DNA from: Siderastrea siderea
Taxonomy: Eukaryota > Cnidaria > Anthozoa > Scleractinia > Rhizangiidae
DNA length: 64,000 bases
NCBI GenBank assembly: GCA_964030785.1
Contig: OZ034971.1
Span: 46,662,078 to 46,726,077 of the forward strand
Direction of reading: 5' to 3'
Position numbers and translations under genes: made by a program. Each line of letters opens with the position of its first letter. Position 1 is the first letter of the stretch. This document shows positions 40,598 through 50,529 of the stretch, in pieces. The notes under the pieces are model-generated. The model was not told the DNA's origin. It worked only from the letters and a program-made list of their open reading frames with translations, and ran no database searches.

Positions 40598-41513
40598 CTG
40601 ATGAGCTTCATAAGCCCATAAAACGAAATTTTACTCGGCGGCGGGTAATTGTAAACCATATTGACGAGACATGGTGCTCTGATATTGTTGAGATGCAAAA
40701 GTTCAGTCGATGGAACGCTGGCTACAGATATCTTCTCATGGTTTTAGATGTTTTCAGTAAATATGGTTGGATTGTCCCTTTAAAAGACAAAAAAGGAGAA
40801 ACTGTTGCTGAAGCATTCAAAACAATCTTCAAAGAAGGCAGAAAACCACAATATCTATGGACTGATAAAGGGAAAGAGTATTATAACAAATATGTTAAGG
40901 AACTACTTGATAAGAATAAAATAACCTTGTATTCGACTGAGAATGAGGAAAAGTCGTCAGTTTGTGAACGATGGAATCGAACAATCAAGTCCAAAATGTG
41001 GAAGCAGTTTACTATTCAAGGTAATACACAGTATTTAGACATGCTACCCAAATTAGTGAAACAGTATAACAACACTAAACATAGCTCTATCAAAATGACA
41101 CCCATAGAAGCCAGTAAAAAGAAGAATGAAGGGACTGTTTACTTTAATCTCTATGGTAATTTGGAGCAAGTATCATCTAAACCGAAATTCAAAATAGGTG
41201 ATAATGTTAGAATAAGTAAGTATAAACGGAATGTGTTTGATAAGGGCTATACACCAAATTGGTCTGAGGAAGTTTTTATAGTTGATAAATCCAATATACG
41301 AATCCAACAACTTACAAACTAAAGGATCTCAGAGGTGAAGACATTCAAGGGAGTTTTTATGAACCTGAATTATTAAAAGCAAAACAAGAGGTATTCAGAA
41401 TTGATAAAGTCATTCGGAGGGATTATAAGAAGAAACAAGCTTTAGTTAAGTGGATGGGATATAGTGATGAATTTAACAGTTGGATTCCAATGAAGGACTT
41501 ACAAACAGTATAA
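40555..41513 (+). pseudogene. Retroviral-type integrase with chromodomain, frame broken near 41,300
   Basis: The catalytic core shows the DDE triad: Asp in WCSDIVEM, Asp in LWTDKGKEYYN and Glu in VCERWNRT. A chromodomain follows (ALVKWMGYSDEFNSWIP). The core frame ends at 41,317-41,319, and the chromodomain continues in another frame to 41,513. Polinton 2 (63,766-64,000) has one more base in the equivalent place and reads through, so this copy has a one-base deletion. The first ATG (40,693) lies inside the core, and conserved-looking residues (HKPIKRNF) lie upstream of it. The frame opens at 40,504 within the PLA2 gene in the -1 frame, after an A AAA AAC heptamer at 40,549-40,555. Confidence 0.85.
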
Positions 41514-41644
41514 CATATATTATATGAATACCGTAACTGGTAAGGATTTCAACTTATTGAAACATAGAGCCATCATCTTCTCTGGTGAATGGGTTTAAAC
41601 ACACCTAATCTATTTAAAAATATATATATAGTATTAATATATAT

Positions 41645-41899
41645 ATGGAAAATCAGAATGTTAAGAGAGGTCGAGGTCGACCACCAAAATATTCAACTGA
41701 AGAAGAGAGGAAGGATGCTTTAAGACGACAAAAATCGAAGTACATGCTAGACAAAGAATGGTATTGTGATATTTGTAAAACAGGTCGTAACTATACACTG
41801 GCTGGCAAGCATTGTCATTTGAAGACGATAAAGCACCGAAAAAATAGCATTGCATCAATATCATGGAGAAAAATAATTGACATAATACACAAAAAATAA
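41645..41899 (+). CDS. AT-hook plus zinc-finger small protein
   Basis: 84 codons. An AT-hook-like RGRGRPPKY (residues 8-16) is followed by a finger-like CDIC and HCHLKTIKH. It probably binds DNA. The counterpart in Polinton 2 (63,446-63,706) is nearly identical, far more alike than PolB, which suggests recent exchange or strong constraint. Start in ATATATATATGG. Confidence 0.75.
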   Translation: MENQNVKRGRGRPPKYSTEEERKDALRRQKSKYMLDKEWYCDICKTGRNYTLAGKHCHLKTIKHRKNSIASISWRKIIDIIHKK

Positions 41900-42014
41900 A
41901 TTCTTTCAATATAGTTCTAAGGATCCATGCTTTGGATCATTTGAATTATAACCCCATTTAAACGCACTAATTGAAGACACTTAAAAATAAAAAATCTATA
42001 GTATATATATAATG
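41900..42014 (+). promoter_or_regulatory. Intergenic hairpin/promoter module 1
   Basis: GTTCTAAGGATCC at 41,914 starts a module with a perfect stem-loop GATCCA-TGCTT-TGGATC, then ATTTGAATT, TTTAAACGCACTAATT, and CTATAGTATATATATAATG ending on the start codon at 42,012. The same order of blocks recurs before 43,190 and 43,566 and twice in Polinton 2. Confidence 0.75.
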
Positions 42015-42477
42015 AAAAATCAACATAATAAAAATACTGAGGGTCATACTCTATTATATTTTGGAGCTGGTTGGGACTTCAAACCAGTTAAGAAATCAAT
42101 ATTCAGCAAGTTCAACCATTTCATTTATATTGACAGTTTACCTAAATTATCTCATTATGAACCAGGCATGCCCGGGTATGAAAAAAGCAAGGATAGAGAA
42201 GCATTTAATAAACACTCTAAAAAATACAGCTCAGGAAAATGGATTAGTATTGAGTAGTATCAGAAAAAATTTGTTAACATTTCGAAATGGTATCGTAAAA
42301 CTAGAATATTATATAAATACAACAGTGACAGAAGCCCTAGATGATCCTATTATTAGAAAAAAAATGAATAAGGCTAAGTGGTTACATGAGAATGGTTTTT
42401 ACCCTTATAACTATGGGTTAAAGGTTGGTGATTTACCAAACCTATTAGAATATCGTGCGAAGATACATGAATTATAA
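42012..42477 (+). pseudogene. Unknown protein with a Rossmann-like start, frame broken near 42,210
   Basis: The first frame (42,012-42,257) starts MKNQHNKN and contains LLYFGAGWDF and NHFIYIDSLPKL, a glycine turn pattern reminiscent of SAM-binding folds. The remainder in the +1 frame (to 42,477) ends with NKAKWLHENGFYPYN. Together about 155 residues. I recognise no named family. The shift lies in or near an A-run at 42,221-42,226. Confidence 0.5.
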
Positions 42478-42535
42478 ATATCATACGTACATAATTAAAG
42501 ATTTTTCCCATACATAAATATATACATATATATAT

Positions 42536-43072
42536 ATGGTAAATCAACAATTAAAAAATCATCTTAAAAACTTCACCGTCAAGGAGTTAAAAAAGGAAGT
42601 CATCAACGTTAAAAAGGGTTTTCAAGTTTCCAAATTAAAGCGTGTTGATGTAGAAAACGTCATACTAAAAAATCATCAACACTTCCTACACTTACTTAAA
42701 AAGAATAAAGTGAAGAAAACCAAACAAACTGTGAAAAAGAGCAAACCATTGGAAAAAAAGCCTAAACCAACTGCAAAAGACAATAACACTAACAAACAAC
42801 AAATTGACGCATTAATAAAACGGTTAAATGATAACGATAAAATAAACATAAGAGTAAAAGAGTACATAACCCAAATTTTAAATACACTTGACGAAAAAGC
42901 AGCTGGAAAAAGATATCCCGAATTTATTGATGAACGATACAGTGGTGTCACGATTCAAAAAAATAAATCACAGTACGTCATACGCGATACTAATAATTTC
43001 AGCAATATAATACTACGAGCTACAACTGATCGCAAGCAGGTTGAAGACATCCTATACCATATGTTAGCATAA
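42536..43072 (+). CDS. SAP-like, Lys-rich protein
   Basis: 178 codons. The N-terminal helix pattern FTVKELKKEV followed by KLKRVDVENVILKN resembles a SAP DNA-binding motif. A Lys/Pro-rich linker (about residues 60-85) leads to a compact C-terminal domain with YSGVTIQKNKSQYVIRD. It may bind the element's DNA. Start in ATATATATATATATGG. Function inferred only. Confidence 0.55.
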   Translation: MVNQQLKNHLKNFTVKELKKEVINVKKGFQVSKLKRVDVENVILKNHQHFLHLLKKNKVKKTKQTVKKSKPLEKKPKPTAKDNNTNKQQIDALIKRLNDNDKINIRVKEYITQILNTLDEKAAGKRYPEFIDERYSGVTIQKNKSQYVIRDTNNFSNIILRATTDRKQVEDILYHMLA

Positions 43073-43077
43073 TAATC

Positions 43078-43192
43078 TTCAACATCATACAGTTCGAAGG
43101 ATCCAATCGCAGATCATTTGAATTCTCGACAAAATTTGAACGCACTAATTATAGACACTTAAAAAAATATCTTTACTATAGTATATATAATG
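43078..43192 (+). promoter_or_regulatory. Intergenic hairpin/promoter module 2
   Basis: GTTCGAAGGATCC (43,092), a weaker GATC-based stem, ATTTGAATTC, TTTGAACGCACTAATT and CTATAGTATATATAATG ending at the start codon 43,190. Same architecture as the module before 42,012. Confidence 0.75.
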
Positions 43193-43456
43193 AAATCAGA
43201 AAAAACAATGAGAAAAATCAATAGTCTGGGACGAGAAGTAGAAGCAATGAGTAATGAAATAGACAAAAAATACGACATTTTGGTATGTAAAGAATGTTAT
43301 CTACCAGCAACTCATATCCTAGTTAGAAGAAGAATTAGACGGTTTCTCGACTATTTAGAAACTCCAATATGTAATGAATGCGTGAGATACATAAATAGTC
43401 TAAGTTGTTATGAACTTGATGCTATAAATTACGTGACTCTTGAAAAACTAATATAA
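43190..43456 (+). CDS. Small CxxC zinc protein
   Basis: 88 codons. Two CxxC pairs (CKEC near 38 and CNEC near 67) form a likely zinc site, following a helical N-terminus (REVEAMSNEIDKKYD). A homologue of 87 codons stands at the same place in Polinton 2 (63,081-63,344). Function unknown; the position upstream of PolB suggests an accessory to replication or transcription. Confidence 0.65.
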   Translation: MKSEKTMRKINSLGREVEAMSNEIDKKYDILVCKECYLPATHILVRRRIRRFLDYLETPICNECVRYINSLSCYELDAINYVTLEKLI

Positions 43457-43465
43457 AACATTTGT

Positions 43466-43568
43466 ATAGTTCGAAAGATCCTTGACTGGATCATTTGAAT
43501 TCTTGACTATATTTAAACGCAGATTAAAATACCATTTAAAAATAAAACCTATAGTATATATATATATG
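43466..43568 (+). promoter_or_regulatory. Intergenic hairpin/promoter module 3, before PolB
   Basis: GTTCGAAAGATCC (43,469) with stem-loop GATCC-TTGACT-GGATC, then ATTTGAATTC, TTTAAACGCAGATTAA and CTATAGTATATATATATATG, where the ATG at 43,566 starts PolB. This module decides the PolB start over the upstream in-frame ATG at 43,482. Confidence 0.75.
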
Positions 43569-46500
43569 GAAAAATCTAATCATATAAATATGAACAAGAG
43601 AGATCTTAAGAAACTCAGTAAATCAGAACTTATCAAATTGCTATTAAAGCAAGAAAAAAAGCTCAAAATAATTGTGGTAGATGATACCAAACCAGTTCCA
43701 GCACCAAGGACTTATAAACCAAGACCACCAGTACCAACACCTCGCAAGAGTGTCAAACAGATGGCTAAAGAATATGAAGAAAACATCATTCTTCCACCAA
43801 TAGAGTTTATGGATGATTACAAACCAGTTCCAGCACCAAGAACTAAACAACATGCAGTTAAAAAACCGGTTCCAGCACCAAGAACCAAAATAGAACAAAC
43901 AGACAAAGCTTTAAAAGGTTACACTAAGTCTTATGAAGTCAGCATCAAAAACAATAAAGACCCCTTAGCCCAAATGCAAAACACGAGAAAGACTATAGAA
44001 CATCATGTAATAACTTTGTTGAATGAAATGAAAGGCTTGAAATACGTTGAAACATTGAAAGTCACATTTAGCAAAATGTCTGATGGTGAAATAGTGATTA
44101 AAAATGGATATTTCAACAGTAAAGTCCAAACAATTATTAACCATACAGAAACCAATGAAGCATTACAAATGTCTAAACAAAATATCTTAAACCAGATCTC
44201 CCAGTGGATATCAGAAGGTTCAGGATGGACCATCCAATCTGTTGATAGTCATTACCTCAACATAGTTAAATACAAGCCATTGAAAGGATCCTCATATATC
44301 CAACTGCCTTACGAACTGCGAAACAGCGCTAAAGGCTTAATAAACATGAAAAATGAGGATAATGAATGCTTCAGATGGTGCCACATAAGACATTTAAACC
44401 CACAAGAAAAATATCCTCAAAGAATAAAAAAGACAGACAAACAATACGTTGAAAAGTTAGATTATTCAAACATTGAATTTCCAGTAAGCAAAAAACAATA
44501 TCACAGAATTGAAAAACAAAATAAAATCAATATAAATGTTTTTTGTTATGAAGGCAAAGAACCGTATCCCATCTATGTTTCCAAAGAAAAGTATGAAGAT
44601 CATATGGAACTACTACTAGTAACTAAAGATGAAAACAAGCATTATGTTCTCATAAAGGATTTCAACAAGTTCATGTACAATCAAACAAAACACAAAGAGA
44701 GGAAACACTTTTGTATGTACTGTCTGCAATGTTTCAGTTCTGAAAGAGTATTAAACAATCATAAAGATAATTGCATTCAAGTAAATGGAACACAAGCAGT
44801 AAATATGCCAACTAAAGATAATAACATACTGAAATTCAATAATTTTCATAAGCAGCAACCTGTGCCATTTGTTATCTATGCTGATTTTGAGGCTATAACA
44901 GAGAAGATTCAAGGATGTCAACCTAACAGTAATAAATCATACACCGAAGCCTATCAAAGGCATACAGACTGTGGGTACGGTTATAAGATTGTCTGTTGCT
45001 ATGATGACCAATATACAAAACCAATACAACTATATAGGGGTGAAAAGGCTGTGTATAAATTCATGGAAAATATGTTAGAAGAAGTGAAATACTGTAAAAA
45101 AGTAATGAAAAAACATTTCGATAAACCATTGAGAATGACGAAAGAGGATGAAGATGAATTCAAAAAAGCAACAACATGTCACATCTGCGATAAAAAATAT
45201 ACTGAAAAGGACATTCGAGTCAGAAATCATTGCCATGTTACTGGCAAATACAGAGGCTCAGCACATCAAGACTGTAATCTGAAACTCAGAATAAATCCAA
45301 AAGAAATAAAAATTCCTGTTATATTCCATAATCTGAGAGGTTATGACAGTCATTTTATAATGCAAGAAATTGGAGCTATTGTTAAGAATAATACATACAC
45401 CAAAAACGGAAAAGAGATTAAAATGGACATAAATGCAATTCCAAACAATATGGAAAAATATATGGCATTCATGCTTGGTAACCATCTGACATTCATTGAC
45501 AGTTTCCAGTTTATGAGTTCAAGTTTGGATAAATTAGTCAGCAACTTACCAGCAGAAGCTTTAAAGTATACAAACAAAAGATTCCAAAAAGAAAAATTCA
45601 AGCTTATGACGCGAAAAGGTGTTTATCCGTATGATTTCATGGATAGTTTTGAGAAATTCAATAAAACAGAATTACCAACTAAAGAAGAAATTAACAGCAT
45701 ATTGAATAATGAGTGCATAACAGATGAGGATTATAGCCATGCTCAAAATGTGTGGAATACATTCCAATTACAAACGATGGGTGAATACCATAATCTATAT
45801 CTTAAGTCTGATATTCTTCTGTTAGCTGACGTGTTTGAAAACTTCCGTAAGACCTGTCTTCAGTATTACAAACTTGACCCCTGTCACTACTTCACATCTC
45901 CTGGTTTGTCATGGGATGCTATGTTAAAGATGACTAATATTAAACTAGAACTAATGACTGACATAGACATGTTTCAATTCATTGAAAAAGGCATGCGTGG
46001 TGGTATATCTTATATTGCCAATCGATATGGAAAAGCAAACAATAAGTACATGAGAGAATACGACAAGAAGGCGCCCTCAAAGTATATCATGTACCTTGAT
46101 GCTAATAATTTATACGGTTGGGCTATGAGTCAATATCTCCTTACTGGTGGTTTCAAATGGTTGACTGAAAAGCAGATTAATAAAATCAATTTAGCTCAGT
46201 ATAATGAAGACAGCAATAAAGGGTTAATACTAGAAGTTGATCTAGAATACCCCAAAGAGTTGCATGATCTTCATAACGACTACCCTCTAGGACCGGAAAA
46301 GGTTAAAATAACTGATGACATGTTGTCTGGATATTGTAAGAACATACAGAAAAAGTTCAACATATCGACAGGACTAGTACACAAATTTAAATTCCTACAT
46401 TAAGCAACAAAGAAAAATATGTCTTACACTACAGAAACCTACAGCTGTATCTTGATCTTGGATTGAAAGTAAAGAAAGTGCACAGAGTATTAGAATTCAA

Positions 46501-48165
46501 CCAGTCTCCATGGCTAAAGCAATACATTGACTTCAATACACAAAAACGTACTCAAGCGAAAAATTCATTCGAAAAAGACTTCTTCAAACTGATGAATAAC
46601 TCAGTGTTTGGAAAGACAATGGAGAACATAAGAAAGCGTGTTGATGTTAGACTTATTACAGATGAGAAGAAACTATTGAAGATGGCTTCTAAACCGACTT
46701 ATGTCAGCAGTAAGATATTCAATGAAAATCTGGTAGCAGTGCATAAGATAAAAGAAACGCTAACTCTAAACAGGCCGGCATATGTGGGTATGTGTATTCT
46801 TGATCTAAGTAAGACATTAATGTATGATTTTCATTATAACTACATAAAAGAAAAGTATGGCAATAAAGCAAGACTACTATTCACTGACACAGACAGTCTG
46901 ACATATGAGATTGAAGCTGAAGATGTGTACCAAGACTTTTGGAATGACAAAGATCAATTTGACAACTGCGACTATCCAGAAAACTCTCCGTATTTCGATA
47001 AGACAAACAAGAAGGTAATCGGTAAATTCAAGGATGAAGCAGCTGGAATACCAATCAAAGAATTCGTCGGTTTGCGATCAAAAATGTACAGTTACAGGGT
47101 TAAAACTTGGCGGTCGCACGGTCGCCCGTGGCGACTAAAAAGTGTCCAGGGCCACTAAAAGTTGAGGTTTGATCGCCCGAAGGGCGACTACGATTTGAGA
47201 AGTACGAAAAGAATAACAATAACAATAAAATAAAATGTTTTTCCTTGGAGTACCTTTCTTTTCTTTCCTTTCTTTCCTCAACTCTAAGTTCATCAATTGT
47301 AGTAAAAGTTTCGTTCAAAAGTGCAAAATTCAAACCGTTCGTGATCGCTCCGATATGTAGACGCCATTTTGATTTTGTTGACACGAGATGGGGTACGTTT
47401 TCAAACATGAATATCGGCAAAATCACTCAACACTGCTCGATATAATAGACTCACTTTTCACGTGAATTCAAAAGCATTCGAAAGAAACTGAGAATCGTGA
47501 TACTGTAGTTTATAGGCGTTGAGAAGATCGTTTTGTCCGTATTAGGAAAAAATGGTCCAGTTTTTCTATGGGAGTTTATGGACCAAGTCAGAACCTATAG
47601 GTTCTGACCTATAGGGCAAGGAAGAACGAGACGAATGATTCCCAACATAGACCGAACGAAGTTTTTATTATCATAACAGTTTAACCAATTTCTCGACAGT
47701 ACACTGGCAAATGTGAGTTTTCAAGACAATGTTAAGATCAAGCAAATTTCTTTTGGCGCGTCAGTCGAACACGCCACTAGAAAACACGGGCCGAAACATC
47801 CGTGAGGCGTTTATTCGAGTAAAAAATAGGTTAAAATTTTTGTGTTAGCAGAGAAAATTTGAGGGCCACTTTATTTTGGCCTGGGCCACTAAGAATTCAG
47901 GGATACTGGCCCGAGTGGCGACCAAGCACTGAAGTTAATTTTTAGCCCTGACAGTTACATAAAAGACAATCATAAAGGTGGAAAAACAGCCAAGGGAATT
48001 AAGAAGAAGATAATAAAGAACGACATCAAACATGAAGACTACAAAAATGTTTTATTAGAAAATAAACAAATACATCATACCATGAAGACAATAAGAAGCA
48101 GCAACCATCAACTAGGTAGTTATGAAATAAACAAAGTGTCACTCAGTTGTTTTGATGATAAATGA
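43566..48165 (+). pseudogene. polB: Protein-primed DNA polymerase B, broken three times
   Basis: Starts MEKSNHINM as in Polinton 2. The N-terminal extension has repeated PVPAPRTK proline motifs, then a C2H2 finger, exonuclease motifs (ADFEAITE, LRGYDSH, YLKSDILLLADVF), an Endonuclease VII-like zinc insert (CHICDKKY, then HCHVTGKYRGSAH), Pol A (LDANNLYGWAMS), Pol B (NNSVFGKT) and Pol C (DTDS). Compared with Polinton 2 there is a two-base insertion near 46,388 that stops the frame at 46,401-46,403, an 855-bp transposon at 47,096-47,950, and a premature stop at 48,163-48,165 where the C-terminal 25 or so residues are lost. The enzyme would have used a protein primer at the element ends. Confidence 0.95.
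47096..47950. mobile_element. hAT-like non-autonomous element inserted in PolB
   Basis: 8-bp target duplication ACAGTTAC at 47,088-47,095 and 47,951-47,958. Termini are AGGGTTAAAAC on the left and CAGGGCTAAAAA on the right strand, with GGTCGC/GCGACC-type subterminal motifs. 855 bp without a transposase ORF. It falls in the codons of the conserved SKMYSY region of PolB. Confidence 0.85.
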
Positions 48166-48315
48166 TGGAATCAAAAGTCACGCTTACGGACATTATAAAA
48201 TCTGAAGATATTACGTAATGCCACAATTGTGGTGGTCTAGATACAAGTACTAACAAACACAGTCTAAATCATTGTCCATCATGTACCACAGCTTTCCCAT
48301 CACGCTGGTCATTTT

Positions 48316-48723
48316 TTACTCCATCTTCTTTGGTGATGCAGGAGTTTGATTCTTCTGGTAGGGATTAGTCAATAATCTGCTCCTTTGACGATTATTCTTC
48401 AGATCTTCTTTCAAAGTTTTAACTTCAGCAGTCTTCCTTATTTGATCAGCCAATTTCCTCCGTGATCTTTCAGATGTTATCATCTTCTTGTATTCTTGAA
48501 GAACAATGATGTAACGCTCCACGGCATTCCCGACTACATTGAGATCTAACGACTCCAAAGTAAAAATCTCTCGGTTTATATCAAAGGTGAAGACTTCTTC
48601 GTTACCCATTTGACTCTCAATAACCTCAATAGAATCCTGAATTCTATTACACACAGATTGAAACCTGGAACTCAGCTCTTCCGATGAGGTAGGCATTCTG
48701 TATTCTATCGGAAAATTTATCAA
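48316..48723 (-). CDS. Coiled-coil-type small protein next to the right end
   Basis: Up to 135 codons; homology with Polinton 2 (58,728-59,216) favours the ATG at 48,696 (MPTSSEEL). Helical sequence with IQDSIEVIESQMG and VLQEYKKMITSERSRRK, basic C-terminus. It faces PolB tail to tail and is the gene nearest the inverted repeat in both elements. The terminal protein of protein-primed replication is unidentified here, and this gene is one candidate, but nothing in the sequence proves it. Confidence 0.6.
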   Translation of the reverse strand: MINFPIEYRMPTSSEELSSRFQSVCNRIQDSIEVIESQMGNEEVFTFDINREIFTLESLDLNVVGNAVERYIIVLQEYKKMITSERSRRKLADQIRKTAEVKTLKEDLKNNRQRSRLLTNPYQKNQTPASPKKME

Positions 48724-48977
48724 AATCTATATTTTATCAGATTTTTTATCAACTGGTAAATTTATGGGTACGCTTTTAATTGGTTGAAAAAATCATACGA
48801 CTATCATGTGATATCATGCGACCGTCTCATGACCTTGAAAACGATAATAAATTGATGAGTCATTTCCTGTTTTCACCAGACATGTCCAGACTTATTTCTC
48901 GGTATGACTTCCTGTTTTCCGAGAATTTCAGACTTCCTGTTGAATGAAGTCACGCGATGTGTAATGCGTTCTTTTCC
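48724..48977. other. Right subterminal region of Polinton 1
   Basis: Non-coding. Contains GACATGTC and repeated ACTTCCTGTTTTC-like motifs that recur in 58,500-58,690 of Polinton 2. Possible origin-proximal or promoter sequence for the coiled-coil gene. Confidence 0.55.
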
Positions 48978-49127
48978 AAATAAAAACATATAGATATCCA
49001 TAAAATATTACCATAAAATAATACCATGAGATGTAAACTATCAGATGTAAACCATCAGATGGAAAGTAGATATATAGTTGGGTTTGGTAACAGAGCATGC
49101 TCTGGTACCCCCAACTATATAACTACT
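48978..49127 (-). repeat. Right terminal inverted repeat of Polinton 1
   Basis: Inverted copy of 29,930-30,079. The terminal hairpin lies at 49,065-49,127. The target duplication AGTCAG follows at 49,128-49,133. Confidence 0.95.
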
Positions 49128-49262
49128 AGTCAGAAATGCCGAAAATGTCGAATCCAGGTATAAAGTTCTCAGGAAACGGCCAGTTTGCTGTGAAATAGTG
49201 ATTGTTTAATAAAATGATGTAATGATGACGTCATCATGACATCAGCCAAATATTTTGATGCA

Positions 49263-49376
49263 ATCTCACCCGTGATCACTCGTAGTCACTCGTGGTCACT
49301 CGTGGTCACTCGTGGTCTACTCGTGGTCACTCGTGGTCATTTGTGGTCACTCGTGGTCACTCGTGGTCACTCGTGT
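49263..49376. repeat. Minisatellite, 10-base unit (CACTCGTGGT), right arm
   Basis: Inverse counterpart of 29,236-29,330, with about eleven units. Both arrays contain one irregular unit with an extra base (TCTACTCGTGG type), which shows that the arms were copies of one array. Confidence 0.85.
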
Positions 49377-49483
49377 GTACTTTTAGACACGATCCAGATC
49401 AGACGGTGGTTATCGCCTGATGCCCGTCGTCCGAATCTGTACCATATGATGTGTTTCTACCACCAAGCGTGCTCAAGAATTAA

Positions 49484-50528
49484 GGACGCTCGCAACAGTT
49501 TTTTTGGCCTTGGAGTGTATCTTTTGAAATCAAAATTTCGCATAGAAGATAAACTTCGATTTCCTTGATACTACACCACCTTTTCAACATATGACCAGTG
49601 TTTATTTTTTCATTGGTTTCGTAGCAACAGCTGTCACCATGGCAACGGCAGTGGACAGCCCCTCATTTTAAATAATGTCAAATATCTAGAAAATTAGTCA
49701 GACACTTTATGATAAAACTTGAGCTGTTTGAACTACTCAACCTACACAACTTGTATGCGAAATTAGGGAAAAATCTGTAGGAGCGTTTTCAAGTAAATCA
49801 TGATTCATTTTTTACGGGCTGATTTTGGTCATTCCTGGAATTTTCTCCAGTATTTCAAGAAAGATAGAACTCAGCACTTTTTCTTTTCAATTGAAAGATC
49901 TTTTATGATAATAAAACATTCTTAATGTACATTGAGCTTCCTAGGTGGCTGCGATTTTAAGATATTTATATTTAAAAACTGCTAAAATGTAGCACAAATC
50001 AGTCAAAAAGTTTGTAATTTGTATGAATAGAAATATTTCTAAACTGCCCTTACAGATTTTCTTTTGAATTGATTGTTAGAATAATAATTCTTTTTGATGT
50101 TCCAGCAGGTTTTAGGCTGAATAAACATTTCTGTTATTAGATAAGAAGGCGCAATCTCGGTCAGGTTTCAGTCTTTATTAATGTTCAACGAGCAACAGTT
50201 TTATTTTGTTTTTCCTGGTCTATTTCACGGTTATTCATGTGCAATGAATATTTATACACGCTGCGCTTATGTCTTCTCGTGCGTTTATAATTCCTTCTCA
50301 TAATAAAAAATTTTCGTCTTCCTCCCTATTCAACATTATTAAAAATGAGGGGCTGTCCATTACTGTTGCCATGGTGACAGCTGTTGCTAGGAAATCAATG
50401 AAAAAATAAACTTTGGTCATATGTTGAAAAGGTGGTGTAGTATCAAGGAAATCGAAGTTTACCTTCTCTGAGAAATTTTGATTTCAAAAGATACATCCCA
50501 AGGACAAAAAAAACTGTTGCGAGCCTCC
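49484..50528. mobile_element. 1.05-kb MITE with ~190-bp inverted repeats
   Basis: Starts GGACGCTCGCAACAG after TTAA (49,480-49,483). The right end is the inverted GGAGGCTCGCAACAG, followed by CTAA (a likely mutated TTAA). Arms 49,484-49,678 and 50,340-50,528 include the shared ATGGTGACAGCTGTTG motif. The terminus resembles the MITE at 2,417-3,074. Confidence 0.7.
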
Positions 50529-50529
50529 C

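Larger units (their letters stand above)
29930..49127 (+). mobile_element. Complete Maverick/Polinton (adintovirus-like) element, 19.2 kb
   Basis: Exact 6-bp target duplications AGTCAG (29,924-29,929 and 49,128-49,133) bracket inverted termini starting AGTAGTTATATAGTTGGG. The AG start, 6-bp duplication and 19.2-kb length are classical for Polintons. The gene set is diagnostic: PolB, retroviral-type integrase, adenain-type protease, packaging ATPase, double jelly-roll capsid protein and penton. Gene blocks are left (mostly minus strand: membrane protein, fibre, ATPase), middle (plus: virion genes, protease, PLA2, integrase) and right (plus: small zinc proteins and PolB). Integrase, PolB, PLA2 and one virion gene are broken, so this is an inactive or at best partly functional endogenous copy. 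Confidence 0.95.
29217..49394. mobile_element. Palindromic (foldback) element split by the Polinton
   Basis: The left side (29,217-29,929) and right side (49,128-49,394) are inverted matches. A block with TGTCTAAAAGTACACACGAG and a 10-base minisatellite is followed by AAACTGGCCGTTTC and CATTTCTGACT. The left side further contains its own inverted pair (29,461-29,612 against 29,740-29,923), so before the Polinton entered this was one hairpin-like element of about 970 bp. An 8-base direct repeat CAGATCAG is seen at 29,208-29,215 and 49,395-49,402 and may be its target duplication. It encodes nothing. Confidence 0.7.

Noticed and set aside
40555..41513. LTR retrotransposon or retrovirus pol remnant
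   Set aside because: No gag, reverse transcriptase or LTRs nearby; the chromodomain integrase is inside exact Polinton borders and has a partner in Polinton 2.
42061..42200. Upstream part of the 42,061 ORF as a separate protein
   Set aside because: It overlaps the better start at 42,012 in another frame; only the part after the frameshift continues the gene.
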